From: Paracoccaceae bacterium | GTDB taxonomy: Bacteria; Pseudomonadota; Alphaproteobacteria; Rhodobacterales; Rhodobacteraceae | NCBI GenBank assembly: GCA_015485375.1 | Contig: WFTU01000348.1 | Span: forward strand, 1-10,404 | Direction of reading: 5' to 3' | DNA length: 10,404 bases | Shown here: piece by piece, positions 1-7,139 of the stretch | How positions within the stretch are numbered: position 1 is the first letter of the stretch | How the letters are laid out: every line of letters begins with the position of its first letter | Notes under the pieces: model-generated | Databases searched by the model: none | Seen by the model: only the letters and a program-made list of their open reading frames with translations | What the model was told of the DNA's origin: nothing | Translations under genes and position numbers: made by a program

Positions 1-1
1 C

Positions 2-397
2 AGCAAAGGCGAGATCATCACCTCGATCTTCCTGCCCGCGCGCCCGAAACATTCCGGCGACGCCTACCTGCGCTTCATCCCGCGCACCGAGATGGACATC
101 GCTGTGTCTGCCGCCGGTGTCAGCCTGTCGCTGGATCCGGACGGAATGGTGGAAACCGCCCGCGTCGCCCTCGGCGCCGTCGCTCCGACCGCGCTTCTGG
201 TCGAGGAGGCCGGCACCGCACTCGTCGGCACCCGTCTGGATGACAGCGCGATCGAGCGCATGGTCGCGGCGGTGCGCGCCGCCTGCAACCCGATCTCCGA
301 CAAACGCGGCACTGCCGAGTTCCGCACCAAAACCGCAGGCGTCATGGCAAAACGCGCCGCCCATATCGCGTTCGAACGCGCAGGAGGCAAAAAATGA
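2..397 (+). CDS. FAD-binding subunit of a molybdenum hydroxylase (CoxM/XdhB-like), C-terminal part only
   Basis: The reading frame is open from base 2 to the TGA at 395-397, giving 131 residues of a protein that begins before the window. Family members are usually about 280-290 residues, so the N-terminal FAD-binding domain is missing here and the C-terminal CO_deh_flav_C-type domain is what remains. Visible hallmarks are the R-x-x-MDIA segment (visible residues 28-34), the ALGAVAPTA strand (56-64) and the terminal DKRG-x-x-x-FR-x-K helix region (100-110). The subunit holds FAD and passes electrons from the iron-sulfur subunit to an acceptor in the cytoplasmic heterotrimer (or its dimer). The stop overlaps the next start as ATGA, indicating translational coupling. 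The ATG at 92 is internal to the domain and is not the start. The family is secure; the electron acceptor and substrate are not determinable. Confidence 0.9.
   Translation, partial: SKGEIITSIFLPARPKHSGDAYLRFIPRTEMDIAVSAAGVSLSLDPDGMVETARVALGAVAPTALLVEEAGTALVGTRLDDSAIERMVAAVRAACNPISDKRGTAEFRTKTAGVMAKRAAHIAFERAGGKK
382..387 (+). promoter_or_regulatory. Strong Shine-Dalgarno site for the [2Fe-2S] subunit
   Basis: A full AGGAGG lies 6 nt before the ATG at 394, inside the 3' end of the FAD-subunit gene. It fixes the start of the iron-sulfur subunit and suggests independent ribosome loading in addition to coupling through the ATGA overlap. Confidence 0.85.
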
Positions 398-870
398 GCA
401 AGATCCACGTCACAACCACCATCAACGGCGACGCGGTGGAATACCTCTGCGAACCGACCGAGACCCTGCTCGACGTGCTGCGCGACCGCCTCGACCTGAC
501 CGGCGCCAAGGAAGGGTGTTCCACCGGCGACTGCGGCGCCTGTTCCGTCACGTTCGACGGGCGGCTTGTGTCCTCCTGCCTCGTGCTGGCCGCCGAGGCC
601 GAGGGCCACGAGATCGCCACCATCGAAGGCATGGCCGAGGGCGAGAACCTGCACATCCTGCAAAGCAAGATCCTCGAACACGCGGCGCTGCAATGCGGCG
701 TCTGCACCCCGGGCATTCTGGTCGCCGCCAAGGCGCTACTGGAAAAAAATCCCGACCCGAGCGAGGAGGAAGTCCGCTTCTGGCTCGCCGGAAACCTGTG
801 CCGCTGCACGGGCTATGACAAAATCATCCGCGCGGTGCTGGACGCCGCGGCCGAAATGCGGGGGGCTTGA
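394..870 (+). CDS. Two-[2Fe-2S] small subunit of a molybdenum hydroxylase (CoxS/XdhC-type ferredoxin subunit)
   Basis: A 158-residue protein of normal family length. The N-terminal plant-type ferredoxin fold carries C42, C47, C50 and C62 in the pattern EGCSTGDCGAC plus a distal Cys, binding one [2Fe-2S] cluster. The C-terminal helical domain carries CGVC (C101, C104) and CRC (C136, C138, followed by TGY), binding the second cluster. All eight expected ligands are present. Its role is to relay electrons from the molybdenum centre of the large subunit to FAD in the medium subunit, in the cytoplasm. The start is fixed by an AGGAGG 6 nt upstream. It overlaps the FAD gene by 4 nt and is followed after 3 nt by the large-subunit gene, the medium-small-large order of cox-type operons. 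The family assignment is essentially certain; the enzyme's substrate cannot be read from this subunit. Confidence 0.97.
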   Translation: MSKIHVTTTINGDAVEYLCEPTETLLDVLRDRLDLTGAKEGCSTGDCGACSVTFDGRLVSSCLVLAAEAEGHEIATIEGMAEGENLHILQSKILEHAALQCGVCTPGILVAAKALLEKNPDPSEEEVRFWLAGNLCRCTGYDKIIRAVLDAAAEMRGA

Positions 871-873
871 GCA

Positions 874-3150
874 ATGGTTAACGAATACGTCGAAAGCAAA
901 GGCGCAACCGCCGGAGACATCAAACGCGACTTCAAAATCGTCGGTACCCGCCCCATGCGCCCCGACGGCATCGACAAGGTAACAGGCCGCGCGCTTTATG
1001 GCGCCGACATGTCCGCCCCCGGCATGCTGTTCGGCGCAATCCTGCGCTCGCCGCACCCCCACGCCCGCATCAAATCCATCGACACAAGCGCCGCACGCGC
1101 CCTGCAAGGGGTGAGGGCGGTCGTGACCTCGGAGGATTTCGTCAAACAGAAAAGCTCGGCCGATCAGGACACGCTCGACAACTGCATGGCACGCGAATAT
1201 GCGCTCTATGACGGCCACGCCGTCGCCGCTGTTGCCGCCGCCAGCAAGGAAATCGCCGCCGCCGCGCTCGACCTGATCAAGGTGGAATACGAAATCCTGC
1301 CCCATGTCACCGACGTGGATGCGGCCCTGAAACCCGACGCCCCCGTCCTGCACGCGGGCCGCAGCTATCGCAACCTGCCCGAAGGCAGCGCGCCGAACGT
1401 CTCGAACTATTTCGAATTCGGCCACGGCGATGTGGAGAAAGGCTTCGAACAGGCCGACCTCGTGCTGGAACGCCACTACAAAACCGCCGCCACCCATCAG
1501 GGCTATATCGAGCCGCACGCCTGCCTCGCCACCATGGGGCCGGACGGGCGCGGCGAGATGTTCGTCTGCACGCAGGGGCACTACATGGTCCGCGACCTCT
1601 GCGCCGCTTTCCTCGGCATGGAGGAATCGCAACTCCGCGTCACCGCCTCGGAAATCGGCGGCGGCTTCGGCGGCAAAACCACCGTGTTTATCGAGCCGGT
1701 CGCGCTGGCACTGGCGAAAAAATCCGGCCGCCCCGTGAAAATGGTGATGAGCCGCGAGGAGGTTTTCCGCGCCTCCGGCCCGACGGTATCGTCGTCCACC
1801 ACCGTGAAAATCGGCATGACGAAAGACGGGCGTATCACCGCCGGACAGGCCACGCTGAACTATCAGGGCGGCGCATACCCCAATATCACCGCCATGCTCG
1901 GCGCGATGACAGCCTTTGCCTGTTACGATCTTGACGCCGTGAAGGCCGAGGGCTTCAACGTCCTCACCAACCGCCCGAAACAGTCCGCCTATCGCGCCCC
2001 CGGCGCGCCGATGGCGATCTATACGACCGAGTCGCTGATCGACGAGATGTGCCAGCAGCTCGGCCTCGACCCGCTCGAGGTGCGCCTGAAAAACGCGGCG
2101 AAGAAAGGCACGAAATCCTCCTACGGCCCGACCTTCACCGACATCGGTCTGGTGGCGACGCTGGAAGCGGCGAAAAACCACCCGCATTATTCCGCACCGC
2201 TTGGCGAAAACCAGGGCAGGGGCGTTTCCTGCGGCTTCTGGTTCAACTTCGCCGGCAACACCTCCGTTTCGCTCAACATCAACGCCGACGGCACCGTCGC
2301 GGTGATCGAGGGCAACCCCGACATCGGCGGCTCGCGCGCCTCGATTTCCATGATGGCGGCCGAGGAACTGGGCGTGGAGTACGAAAAAGTCCGCACCATC
2401 GTTGCCGACACCAACGCCATCGGTTTCAACGAGGTCACCGACGGCTCGCGCGTGACATTCTCCGTCGGTCTTGCCACCATCAAGGCCGCGCGCGCCGCGA
2501 TCAGCGAGATGTGCAAACGCGCCGCCATGACATGGGGGATCGAGCCGGACGCCGTTGAATGGAAAGACGGCGCCGCCCATCCCGCCGGCCCCAACGCCGG
2601 AGAATTCGAGCCGCTGACGCTGGCCGACATCGCGCGCGACTCCGCCAAAACCGGCGGCCCGATCGCCGGCCATCACGAGGAAAACGCCGACGGGGCAGGG
2701 GTCTCCTTCGGGGTGCATCTGGTGGATGTGGAGGTCGATCCCGAAACCGGCTTCACCAAAATCCTGCGCTACACGGTGTTTCAGGACGCCGGCAAGGCCA
2801 TCCATCCCGATTATGTCGAGGGCCAGATGCAGGGCGGTGCCGTGCAGGGCATCGGCTGGGCGCTGAACGAGGAATATATCTATGGCGAGGACGGGCGGTT
2901 GCAAAACCCCGGTTTCCTCGACTACCGCATTCCCGTCGCCTCGGACCTGCCGATGATCGACACGGTGATCCTCGAAATCCCCAACCCCGGCCACCCCTAC
3001 GGTGTGCGCGGCGTCGGCGAAACCGGCATTGTGCCGCCGCTGGCCGCGCTCTCCAACGCCGTATCGCGCGCCGCCAACGTGCGGCTTTACGAATTGCCGA
3101 TGTCGCCACCCAAGGTTCTGGCGGCCATCGACGACAAGAACGTGGACTGA
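874..3150 (+). CDS. Molybdopterin-binding catalytic large subunit, xanthine dehydrogenase / CO dehydrogenase superfamily
   Basis: A 758-residue protein, normal length for the stand-alone large subunit. The N-terminal part (about residues 20-140) is the aldehyde oxidase/xanthine dehydrogenase a/b hammerhead domain, followed by the molybdopterin-binding domains. Visible motifs are the cofactor-contacting TQ-x4-VR (Q234, R240), GGGFGGKT (262-269), an active-site loop AYRAPGAP (372-379), and GVGETG (713-718), whose E716 aligns with the conserved catalytic glutamate. These enzymes hydroxylate or oxidise aldehydes, purines, N-heterocycles or acyl-CoA thioesters at a molybdenum centre. The active loop lacks the AYRCSFR sequence with the copper-ligating Cys of form I CO dehydrogenase and also differs from the AYRGAGR of form II-like proteins, so CO is an unlikely substrate. 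The ATG follows the small-subunit stop by 3 nt with a G-rich stretch upstream; the TGA overlaps the next ATG by one base. Family certain, substrate unknown. Confidence 0.95.
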   Translation: MVNEYVESKGATAGDIKRDFKIVGTRPMRPDGIDKVTGRALYGADMSAPGMLFGAILRSPHPHARIKSIDTSAARALQGVRAVVTSEDFVKQKSSADQDTLDNCMAREYALYDGHAVAAVAAASKEIAAAALDLIKVEYEILPHVTDVDAALKPDAPVLHAGRSYRNLPEGSAPNVSNYFEFGHGDVEKGFEQADLVLERHYKTAATHQGYIEPHACLATMGPDGRGEMFVCTQGHYMVRDLCAAFLGMEESQLRVTASEIGGGFGGKTTVFIEPVALALAKKSGRPVKMVMSREEVFRASGPTVSSSTTVKIGMTKDGRITAGQATLNYQGGAYPNITAMLGAMTAFACYDLDAVKAEGFNVLTNRPKQSAYRAPGAPMAIYTTESLIDEMCQQLGLDPLEVRLKNAAKKGTKSSYGPTFTDIGLVATLEAAKNHPHYSAPLGENQGRGVSCGFWFNFAGNTSVSLNINADGTVAVIEGNPDIGGSRASISMMAAEELGVEYEKVRTIVADTNAIGFNEVTDGSRVTFSVGLATIKAARAAISEMCKRAAMTWGIEPDAVEWKDGAAHPAGPNAGEFEPLTLADIARDSAKTGGPIAGHHEENADGAGVSFGVHLVDVEVDPETGFTKILRYTVFQDAGKAIHPDYVEGQMQGGAVQGIGWALNEEYIYGEDGRLQNPGFLDYRIPVASDLPMIDTVILEIPNPGHPYGVRGVGETGIVPPLAALSNAVSRAANVRLYELPMSPPKVLAAIDDKNVD

Positions 3151-3395
3151 TGGTAAAAGTCACCCTCTGGGGCTCGCTCCGCTCCCTCGCGGGCGGGCGC
3201 GACGCTGTGGAGGTCGAGGCGAAAAACACCCGCGAGATGCTCGACGCGCTGGCCAGAAAATACCCCGCCCTCGAACAGGTGATCGAGAACGGGGTTTCCG
3301 TGGCCATCGACGGCCAGATCTATCGCGAGGCATGGTTCACGCCGATACAGGAGGACAGCGAGGTTGTCCTCATGCCCTATATGGCGGGCGGTTAA
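3150..3395 (+). CDS. MoaD/ThiS-like sulfur-carrier protein (ubiquitin fold, C-terminal Gly-Gly)
   Basis: This 81-residue protein begins at an ATG overlapping the large-subunit stop as TGATG, so translation is probably coupled; no clear Shine-Dalgarno is seen. The N-terminus (MVKVTLWGSLRSLAGG) matches the first strand and turn of MoaD-type beta-grasp proteins. The middle resembles the helix with a KYPALEQVI segment. The end, after the VVLMPY strand, is ...MAGG. A terminal Gly-Gly is the site that MoaD and ThiS proteins use for adenylation and thiocarboxylation. MoaD is the small subunit of molybdopterin synthase, so co-expression with a molybdenum hydroxylase suggests a dedicated role in making or sulfurating its cofactor; that is inference. 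No MoaE partner or activating enzyme lies in the window. Alternatives are a ThiS-like or other sulfur carrier. The gene is easy to miss because the same frame is open far upstream, from about 2559, inside the large-subunit gene. Confidence 0.88.
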   Translation: MVKVTLWGSLRSLAGGRDAVEVEAKNTREMLDALARKYPALEQVIENGVSVAIDGQIYREAWFTPIQEDSEVVLMPYMAGG

Positions 3396-3402
3396 CGCCC
3401 GC
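3384..3402. terminator. Bidirectional hairpin holding the stop codons of both convergent operons
   Basis: The sequence is a perfect inverted repeat, GCGGGCG-GTTAA-CGCCCGC: a 7-bp all-GC stem with a 5-nt loop. The TTAA at 3392-3395 supplies TAA for the MoaD-like gene on the + strand and TAA for the dppC-like gene on the - strand. Being palindromic, it folds in either transcript. No T-tract follows on either side, so it is not a textbook intrinsic terminator; it may instead be a 3' stabilising or pausing structure. A second small stem (CCGCG/CGCGG, 3399-3412, loop AATC) overlaps its right arm and could compete with it. Confidence 0.55.
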
Positions 3403-4297
3403 GAATCCGCGGATCGAGCGCATCGCGCAGCCCGTCACCGATGAAGTTCACACTCAGCACGGTGAGCGAAATCGCCAGCCCGGGCCAGATCACGCGGGCA
3501 GGGGTCAGGGTCATGTAGTTCGCCCCGTCAAACAGCAACCGCCCCCATGTCGGAAAGTCCGACGGAAAGCCGAGGCCGAGGAACGACAGCGCACTCTCGG
3601 TAATAATCGCGTTCGCCACCCCGAGCGTGGCCGACACCATGATCGGCGACAGCACATTGGGAAAAATATGCCGTCCGATAATCCGCCGCGACGGCGTGCC
3701 GATGGATTTCGCCGCCAGCACGAACTCGCGCTCCTTCTGCGCCAGCACATCGCCGCGCACAATCCGCGCCGTGTTCATCCAGCTGGTGATGCCGATAATA
3801 AACACGATCAGCAGGAAAATCCCCGTCTCCGGCCCGAACAACCCGCGCAATGTGTCGCGAAACAGCATGATAATCACCAGCAGCAGCGGCAACAGCGGCA
3901 GGGCGAGGAACAGGTCCGTCAGCCGCATCAGCGGCCCGTCGAGCCGTTTGAAATACCCCGCCATCAAGCCGATAAACGTGCCCAGAAACAGCGAGATCAG
4001 CATGGCAATCACACCCACGGCCATCGAGACCCGCCCCCCATGCAGCACCTGCGCCAGCATATCGCGGCCCAGCTGGTCGGTCCCCATCAGGTGTTCCCAG
4101 CTCGGCCCCTGGTTCTTGGCGCGGATGTTCAGGTATTGCGGATCGACGTCGTAGATATACGGCCCCAGAAACACCGCCAGCAGGATGAACACGAACACCG
4201 CCGTGCCGGCCAGCGCTCCGCGATGGGTCTTGTATTGCGCCCAGACATCACCCCAGAGCGACCGGTTCCGGCTTTCGTCAAGTTCCATATCAGTCAT
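3392..4297 (-). CDS. dppC: Dipeptide/oligopeptide ABC transporter permease, DppC/OppC type
   Basis: Read from the ATG at 4297, this is a 301-residue inner-membrane permease. An N-terminal cytoplasmic segment is followed by a first membrane helix (about residues 28-48), then the family motif GTDQLGRDML (72-81) and five further hydrophobic stretches. The EAA coupling loop (about 189-213, EREFVLAAKSIGTPSRRII) docks onto the ATPases. The end DALDPRIRGR is typical of DppC/OppC. With the DppB-like partner it forms the membrane channel. An in-frame ATG at 4339 gives a 14-residue extension lying within the upstream gene; I prefer 4297 because GAGGA sits 6 nt before it and it overlaps the dppB stop as ATGACTGA (8 nt). 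It is the last gene of the operon, and its stop is shared with the convergent MoaD-like gene. Family certain; transported ligand unknown. Confidence 0.95.
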   Translation of the reverse strand: MTDMELDESRNRSLWGDVWAQYKTHRGALAGTAVFVFILLAVFLGPYIYDVDPQYLNIRAKNQGPSWEHLMGTDQLGRDMLAQVLHGGRVSMAVGVIAMLISLFLGTFIGLMAGYFKRLDGPLMRLTDLFLALPLLPLLLVIIMLFRDTLRGLFGPETGIFLLIVFIIGITSWMNTARIVRGDVLAQKEREFVLAAKSIGTPSRRIIGRHIFPNVLSPIMVSATLGVANAIITESALSFLGLGFPSDFPTWGRLLFDGANYMTLTPARVIWPGLAISLTVLSVNFIGDGLRDALDPRIRGR

Positions 4298-5315
4298 AGC
4301 GGATCCTCGGATCAAGCAGGCCATAGAGAATATCGGCAATCAGGTTGAACAGCACGATCAGCACCGCAAAGATAAACGTCAGCGTCTGCACCAGCGGAAT
4401 ATCGGCACCCTGAATGCCGATAATCAGCAATTGCCCCAGCCCGTTCACCTTGAAAATCTGTTCGGTAATAATCGCGCCGCCAAACACCTGCGGCACGCCG
4501 AGCGCGATCACCGTAATCACCGGAATGAGCGAGTTGCGCAGCACATGCACCAGCACCACCGTGCGCTCCTTCAGCCCTTTCGCCCGCGCCGTGCGCACAT
4601 AATCCTGTTGCAGATTGTCGAGCATCGAGGCCCGCATGAACCGGCTGATCTGCGCCGCATTGAAAAACGCCAGCACCATCACCGGCATGATCATCTGGCG
4701 CACCTGTTGCACAAAACTGCTCCAGTCGGTGACCTTCAGCGTGGTGTCATAGATCGAGCGCAGCCAGAACGGGCTGTCATTGGGCATCCAGACCGAGAAT
4801 ATGACAATCAGCAACAGGCCGGTGAAAAACGTCGGCACGGAAAACCCGAGCATGGAGACAAACGTCCCGATCTGGTCGAACCAGCTGTATTGCTTATAGG
4901 CCGAGATCACCCCGATCGGAATGGCAATCAGGATGCCGACCACATAGGACATGCCCACCACCCAGAGGGTCTGGGGCAGGCGCTCCACAATCAGGTCCAC
5001 CACCGGCGAGCGCGTCGCCCAGCTTTGCACCCGCAAGCGCTCGCCGTCGCCGATGGTGATATTGAACCACTGCTCGATCATATTGAGCGGCTCGTTGATG
5101 AAGAACTGTTTGCACCAGAGCAGATAGCGGAAGAACATCGGCTGATCGAGGCCGAGCGAGACGCGGATCTTCTCGCGCACATCGGGCGGAATGGTCAGCG
5201 GCAGGTTGCCGGTCGGATCATTCGGGGCGGTGTCGAGGATAAAGAAGATCACAAAACTGATGAACAGAAGCGTCGGGACCGTAAAGATCAATCGCCGGAT
5301 GGTAAAATTAAACAT
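4290..5315 (-). CDS. dppB: Dipeptide/oligopeptide ABC transporter permease, DppB/OppB type
   Basis: A 341-residue integral membrane protein of normal DppB length. The first membrane helix is at about residues 8-28, followed by a long external loop (about 29-112) with the usual SLGLDQP segment (53-59) and RSPVVDLIVERLPQTL just before helix 2. Four further hydrophobic stretches follow (about 116-140, 150-175, 207-225, 263-285 and 305-332 including helix 2). The EAA loop, DYVRTARAKGLKERTVV (238-254), carries the conserved Gly (G247) that contacts the ATPase. The C-terminus LLDPRIRYD is typical. GAGG lies 6 nt before the ATG. The stop overlaps the dppC start by 8 nt. It is separated from the upstream binding-protein gene by 70 nt containing a hairpin, so permease expression may be lowered relative to the binding protein. 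Family certain; ligand unknown. Confidence 0.96.
   Translation of the reverse strand: MFNFTIRRLIFTVPTLLFISFVIFFILDTAPNDPTGNLPLTIPPDVREKIRVSLGLDQPMFFRYLLWCKQFFINEPLNMIEQWFNITIGDGERLRVQSWATRSPVVDLIVERLPQTLWVVGMSYVVGILIAIPIGVISAYKQYSWFDQIGTFVSMLGFSVPTFFTGLLLIVIFSVWMPNDSPFWLRSIYDTTLKVTDWSSFVQQVRQMIMPVMVLAFFNAAQISRFMRASMLDNLQQDYVRTARAKGLKERTVVLVHVLRNSLIPVITVIALGVPQVFGGAIITEQIFKVNGLGQLLIIGIQGADIPLVQTLTFIFAVLIVLFNLIADILYGLLDPRIRYD
4304..4308 (-). promoter_or_regulatory. Shine-Dalgarno site deciding the dppC start
   Basis: GAGGA on the - strand, 6 nt before the ATG at 4297 and inside the end of the dppB-like gene. It favours the 301-residue dppC product over the longer open frame from 4339. Confidence 0.7.
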
Positions 5316-5347
5316 GCAACGCCTCGGTTAAGCAGTCTTGGAGGATC

Positions 5348-5371
5348 GGCCGCAGGGTTGCCCCCGCGACC
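5348..5371 (-). other. Hairpin between the binding-protein and permease genes
   Basis: In the 70-nt gap (5316-5385) the - strand transcript can pair GGTCGCGGG with the nine bases CCTGCGGCC plus flanking C to form about 9 bp, with two G-U pairs and a 6-nt loop. It lies about 14 nt past the binding-protein stop. No U-tract follows, so it is more likely an mRNA-stabilising or partial-termination element than a full terminator. Such structures commonly raise binding-protein mRNA above the permease part of ABC operons; that role here is inferred. Confidence 0.45.
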
Positions 5372-5385
5372 GAAAATTTCAGGGT

Positions 5386-7089
5386 TTACTTGCGCGACCA
5401 GTCGGCCACGTTCCACAGGTCGGAGTCCCAAACGTTCAGTTTGACACCGTCCAGCGAGTTCGCGGCAGCCGCCACGTTACCACGGTGAACCAGCGGAATG
5501 ATGACATAGTCCTGCATCAGCATGTCGTTCATGGCTTTCGCCAGACGCGCACGCTCGTCGATGTCGGCCGTGCCTGCCATTTCGGCAACCATCGCGTCAT
5601 ATTCCGGGTTGCAGTACCGCGGCATGTTGGAGCCGAGCCATGCGTTTTCCGGCGACGGGATTTCCGAACACTGCCAGCTGCCCATATAGGCTTCCGGGTC
5701 GGTTCCGTCGAAGGTGTTCGCATACATCTCGATATCCGCGAACAGTTTCTGGAACGTATCCGGGCTGGACTGGTCCCCGCCGAAGAACACCGCAGCGTCG
5801 ATGTTTTTCAGCTCGGTTTCCACACCGATTTCACCCCACCACTGTTTGATCAGGGCCTGGAAGTCCTGACGCACGGCGTTGGTCGAGGTTTGATAGAGGA
5901 TCGACAGACGCACACCGTCCTTGGCGCGTACGCCGTCGGAGCCGCGGACCCAGCCGGCCGCATCGAGCAGCGCATTCGCACCGGCAATATCCTGCACCTC
6001 GCAACCGTCATTGGCGGTGGAGTTGTAGATCGCCGGGGAGGGCAGCACGTTACAGGTCACTTTACCGGCCTTGCCGTAGCCGACCTCGACCAGCAGCGGA
6101 CGGTCGATCGCCATGGACAGCGCCTGACGCACCGCCTTGTCGCTCAGGAACGGGTGCGGATTGGCAACCGTGGAGCGTGCATCACCCAGCGCCGGATCCG
6201 GATCGGTCAGGTTGACCATCAGGCGTTCGACCAGCGGACCGAAGCCGGACAGAACCGTGCCCTGACCCTTGGCTTCCATCTGCGCCAGAATTTCCGGTGC
6301 GATCTGCAGGTTCCACGCATAGTCGAACTCGCCGGTTTCCAGAACGGAGCGCGCCGCCGCTGCCGCATCGCCGCCACCTTTGAAGGTGATGGTGGCAAAG
6401 GCCGGTTTGCTCGGATCACGATAGTTTTCGTTCGCCGCAAGCGAGATCGTGTCGTTGGCACGGAACTCGGTCACCACGAAGGGGCCGGTGCCGATCGGGC
6501 CGAAGTTCTGTTCGGTACAGGTCGGGGCGGCCGCGCCCGAGCAACCCTCGAACTGTTTGGCCTGGATGATCGGAACCGAAGCACCGACGAACGGACCATA
6601 GGGGAAGGGTTTCGGCTTGCCGAAGGTGATTTTCACCGTCAGGTCGTCCAGCGCCTCGATCGAGGTCACATCACCGAATTTCGCCAGCTGCTGACAGCCA
6701 CCGTCGGGATTCATACAGTATTCACCGGTGAAAACCACATCCGCGGAGGTAACCGGCGAGCCGTCGGACCATTTCAGCCCTTCGGACAGTTTCCATGTGA
6801 TCGAGGTCAGATCCTCGGACACGCCGCCATTGGCCACGGTCGGGATCTCGTCAACCAGCGTCGGCACCATGTTGCCGTTCTCGTCATAATGCGCCAGCGG
6901 CTCGATAATCATCGAGGAGGCGTCGATATCCTTGGTCCCGCCCGACAGATAGGGGTTCAGAATGGAGGCCGCCTGCCAGTAGATAATATTGGCATGGCCA
7001 TCGCGTCCGCGCACGTCGGAACTTGCCAGCGCACTCGTCGCCAGCAAGGACGCCCCGGCGGCGGCCATCATAAAGTTCGTAAGTTTCAT
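5386..7089 (-). CDS. dppA: Periplasmic peptide-type substrate-binding protein, SBP family 5 (DppA/OppA-like)
   Basis: A 567-residue secreted solute-binding protein. The N-terminus has a Sec signal peptide: a Lys at position 2, a hydrophobic run to about 21, and a likely cut after LATSALA, between A22 and S23. There is no lipobox Cys, so it should be soluble in the periplasm. The family 5 signature is seen at about residues 98-120 (WKLSEGLKWSDGSPVTSADV), followed by GPIGTGPFVVTEF (197-209) and KAVRQALSMAIDRPLL (318-333). It captures the ligand and delivers it to the DppBC-like channel. An unusual trait is eight cysteines in four close pairs (C125/C132, C183/C191, C346/C363, C474/C493), compatible with four disulfides. 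AAGGAG lies 7 nt before the ATG, the best ribosome site in this operon. It is the third gene, between the ATPases and permeases. The true ligand (peptide, opine, sugar or other) cannot be told from sequence alone. Confidence 0.95.
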   Translation of the reverse strand: MKLTNFMMAAAGASLLATSALASSDVRGRDGHANIIYWQAASILNPYLSGGTKDIDASSMIIEPLAHYDENGNMVPTLVDEIPTVANGGVSEDLTSITWKLSEGLKWSDGSPVTSADVVFTGEYCMNPDGGCQQLAKFGDVTSIEALDDLTVKITFGKPKPFPYGPFVGASVPIIQAKQFEGCSGAAAPTCTEQNFGPIGTGPFVVTEFRANDTISLAANENYRDPSKPAFATITFKGGGDAAAAARSVLETGEFDYAWNLQIAPEILAQMEAKGQGTVLSGFGPLVERLMVNLTDPDPALGDARSTVANPHPFLSDKAVRQALSMAIDRPLLVEVGYGKAGKVTCNVLPSPAIYNSTANDGCEVQDIAGANALLDAAGWVRGSDGVRAKDGVRLSILYQTSTNAVRQDFQALIKQWWGEIGVETELKNIDAAVFFGGDQSSPDTFQKLFADIEMYANTFDGTDPEAYMGSWQCSEIPSPENAWLGSNMPRYCNPEYDAMVAEMAGTADIDERARLAKAMNDMLMQDYVIIPLVHRGNVAAAANSLDGVKLNVWDSDLWNVADWSRK

Positions 7090-7096
7090 TTTACTT

Positions 7097-7102
7097 CTCC
7101 TT
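7097..7102 (-). promoter_or_regulatory. Strong Shine-Dalgarno site of the binding-protein gene
   Basis: AAGGAG on the - strand, 7 nt before the ATG at 7089. It is stronger than the sites of the other four importer genes, consistent with the need for excess binding protein. Confidence 0.8.
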
Positions 7103-7115
7103 GGTTGGTAGTCTG

Positions 7116-7132
7116 TGCAGGTTTCCCCCGCA
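7116..7132 (-). other. Small hairpin upstream of the binding-protein gene
   Basis: In the 50-nt gap between the dppF-like stop and the binding-protein start, the - strand transcript can pair TGCGGG with CCTGCA (6 bp, one G-U) around a GGAAA loop. It lies just ahead of the strong ribosome site. It could be a 5' processing or protective structure; by size alone it could also be chance. Confidence 0.3.
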
Positions 7133-7139
7133 TCTCCGG

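Noticed and set aside
736..2994. A 752-codon open frame on the - strand, antisense to the large molybdenum subunit
   Set aside because: It mirrors a gene with clear family motifs. Its translation is rich in Gly, His, Arg and Ala without recognisable domains, as expected for a GC-rich antisense shadow.
874..3150. Annotation of the hydroxylase as CO dehydrogenase (coxL)
   Set aside because: The copper-ligand Cys of the AYRCSFR loop is absent; only the gene order and overall family agree.
2559..3395. A 278-codon reading of the frame that ends with the MoaD-like protein, suggesting a larger fusion
   Set aside because: The portion before 3150 is an Arg-rich out-of-frame reading of the large-subunit gene. 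The TGATG overlap and beta-grasp N-terminus support the start at 3150.
4298..4339. N-terminal extension of the dppC-like protein from an ATG at 4339
   Set aside because: The 14 extra residues are read within the dppB-like gene, and the ATG at 4297 has a well-placed GAGGA and a typical stop/start overlap.
3002..5444. Two long + strand open frames (448 and 419 codons) across the permease genes
   Set aside because: They are antisense to permeases with intact EAA loops; their translations are dominated by Gln, His, Arg and Pro and have no membrane segments or domains.
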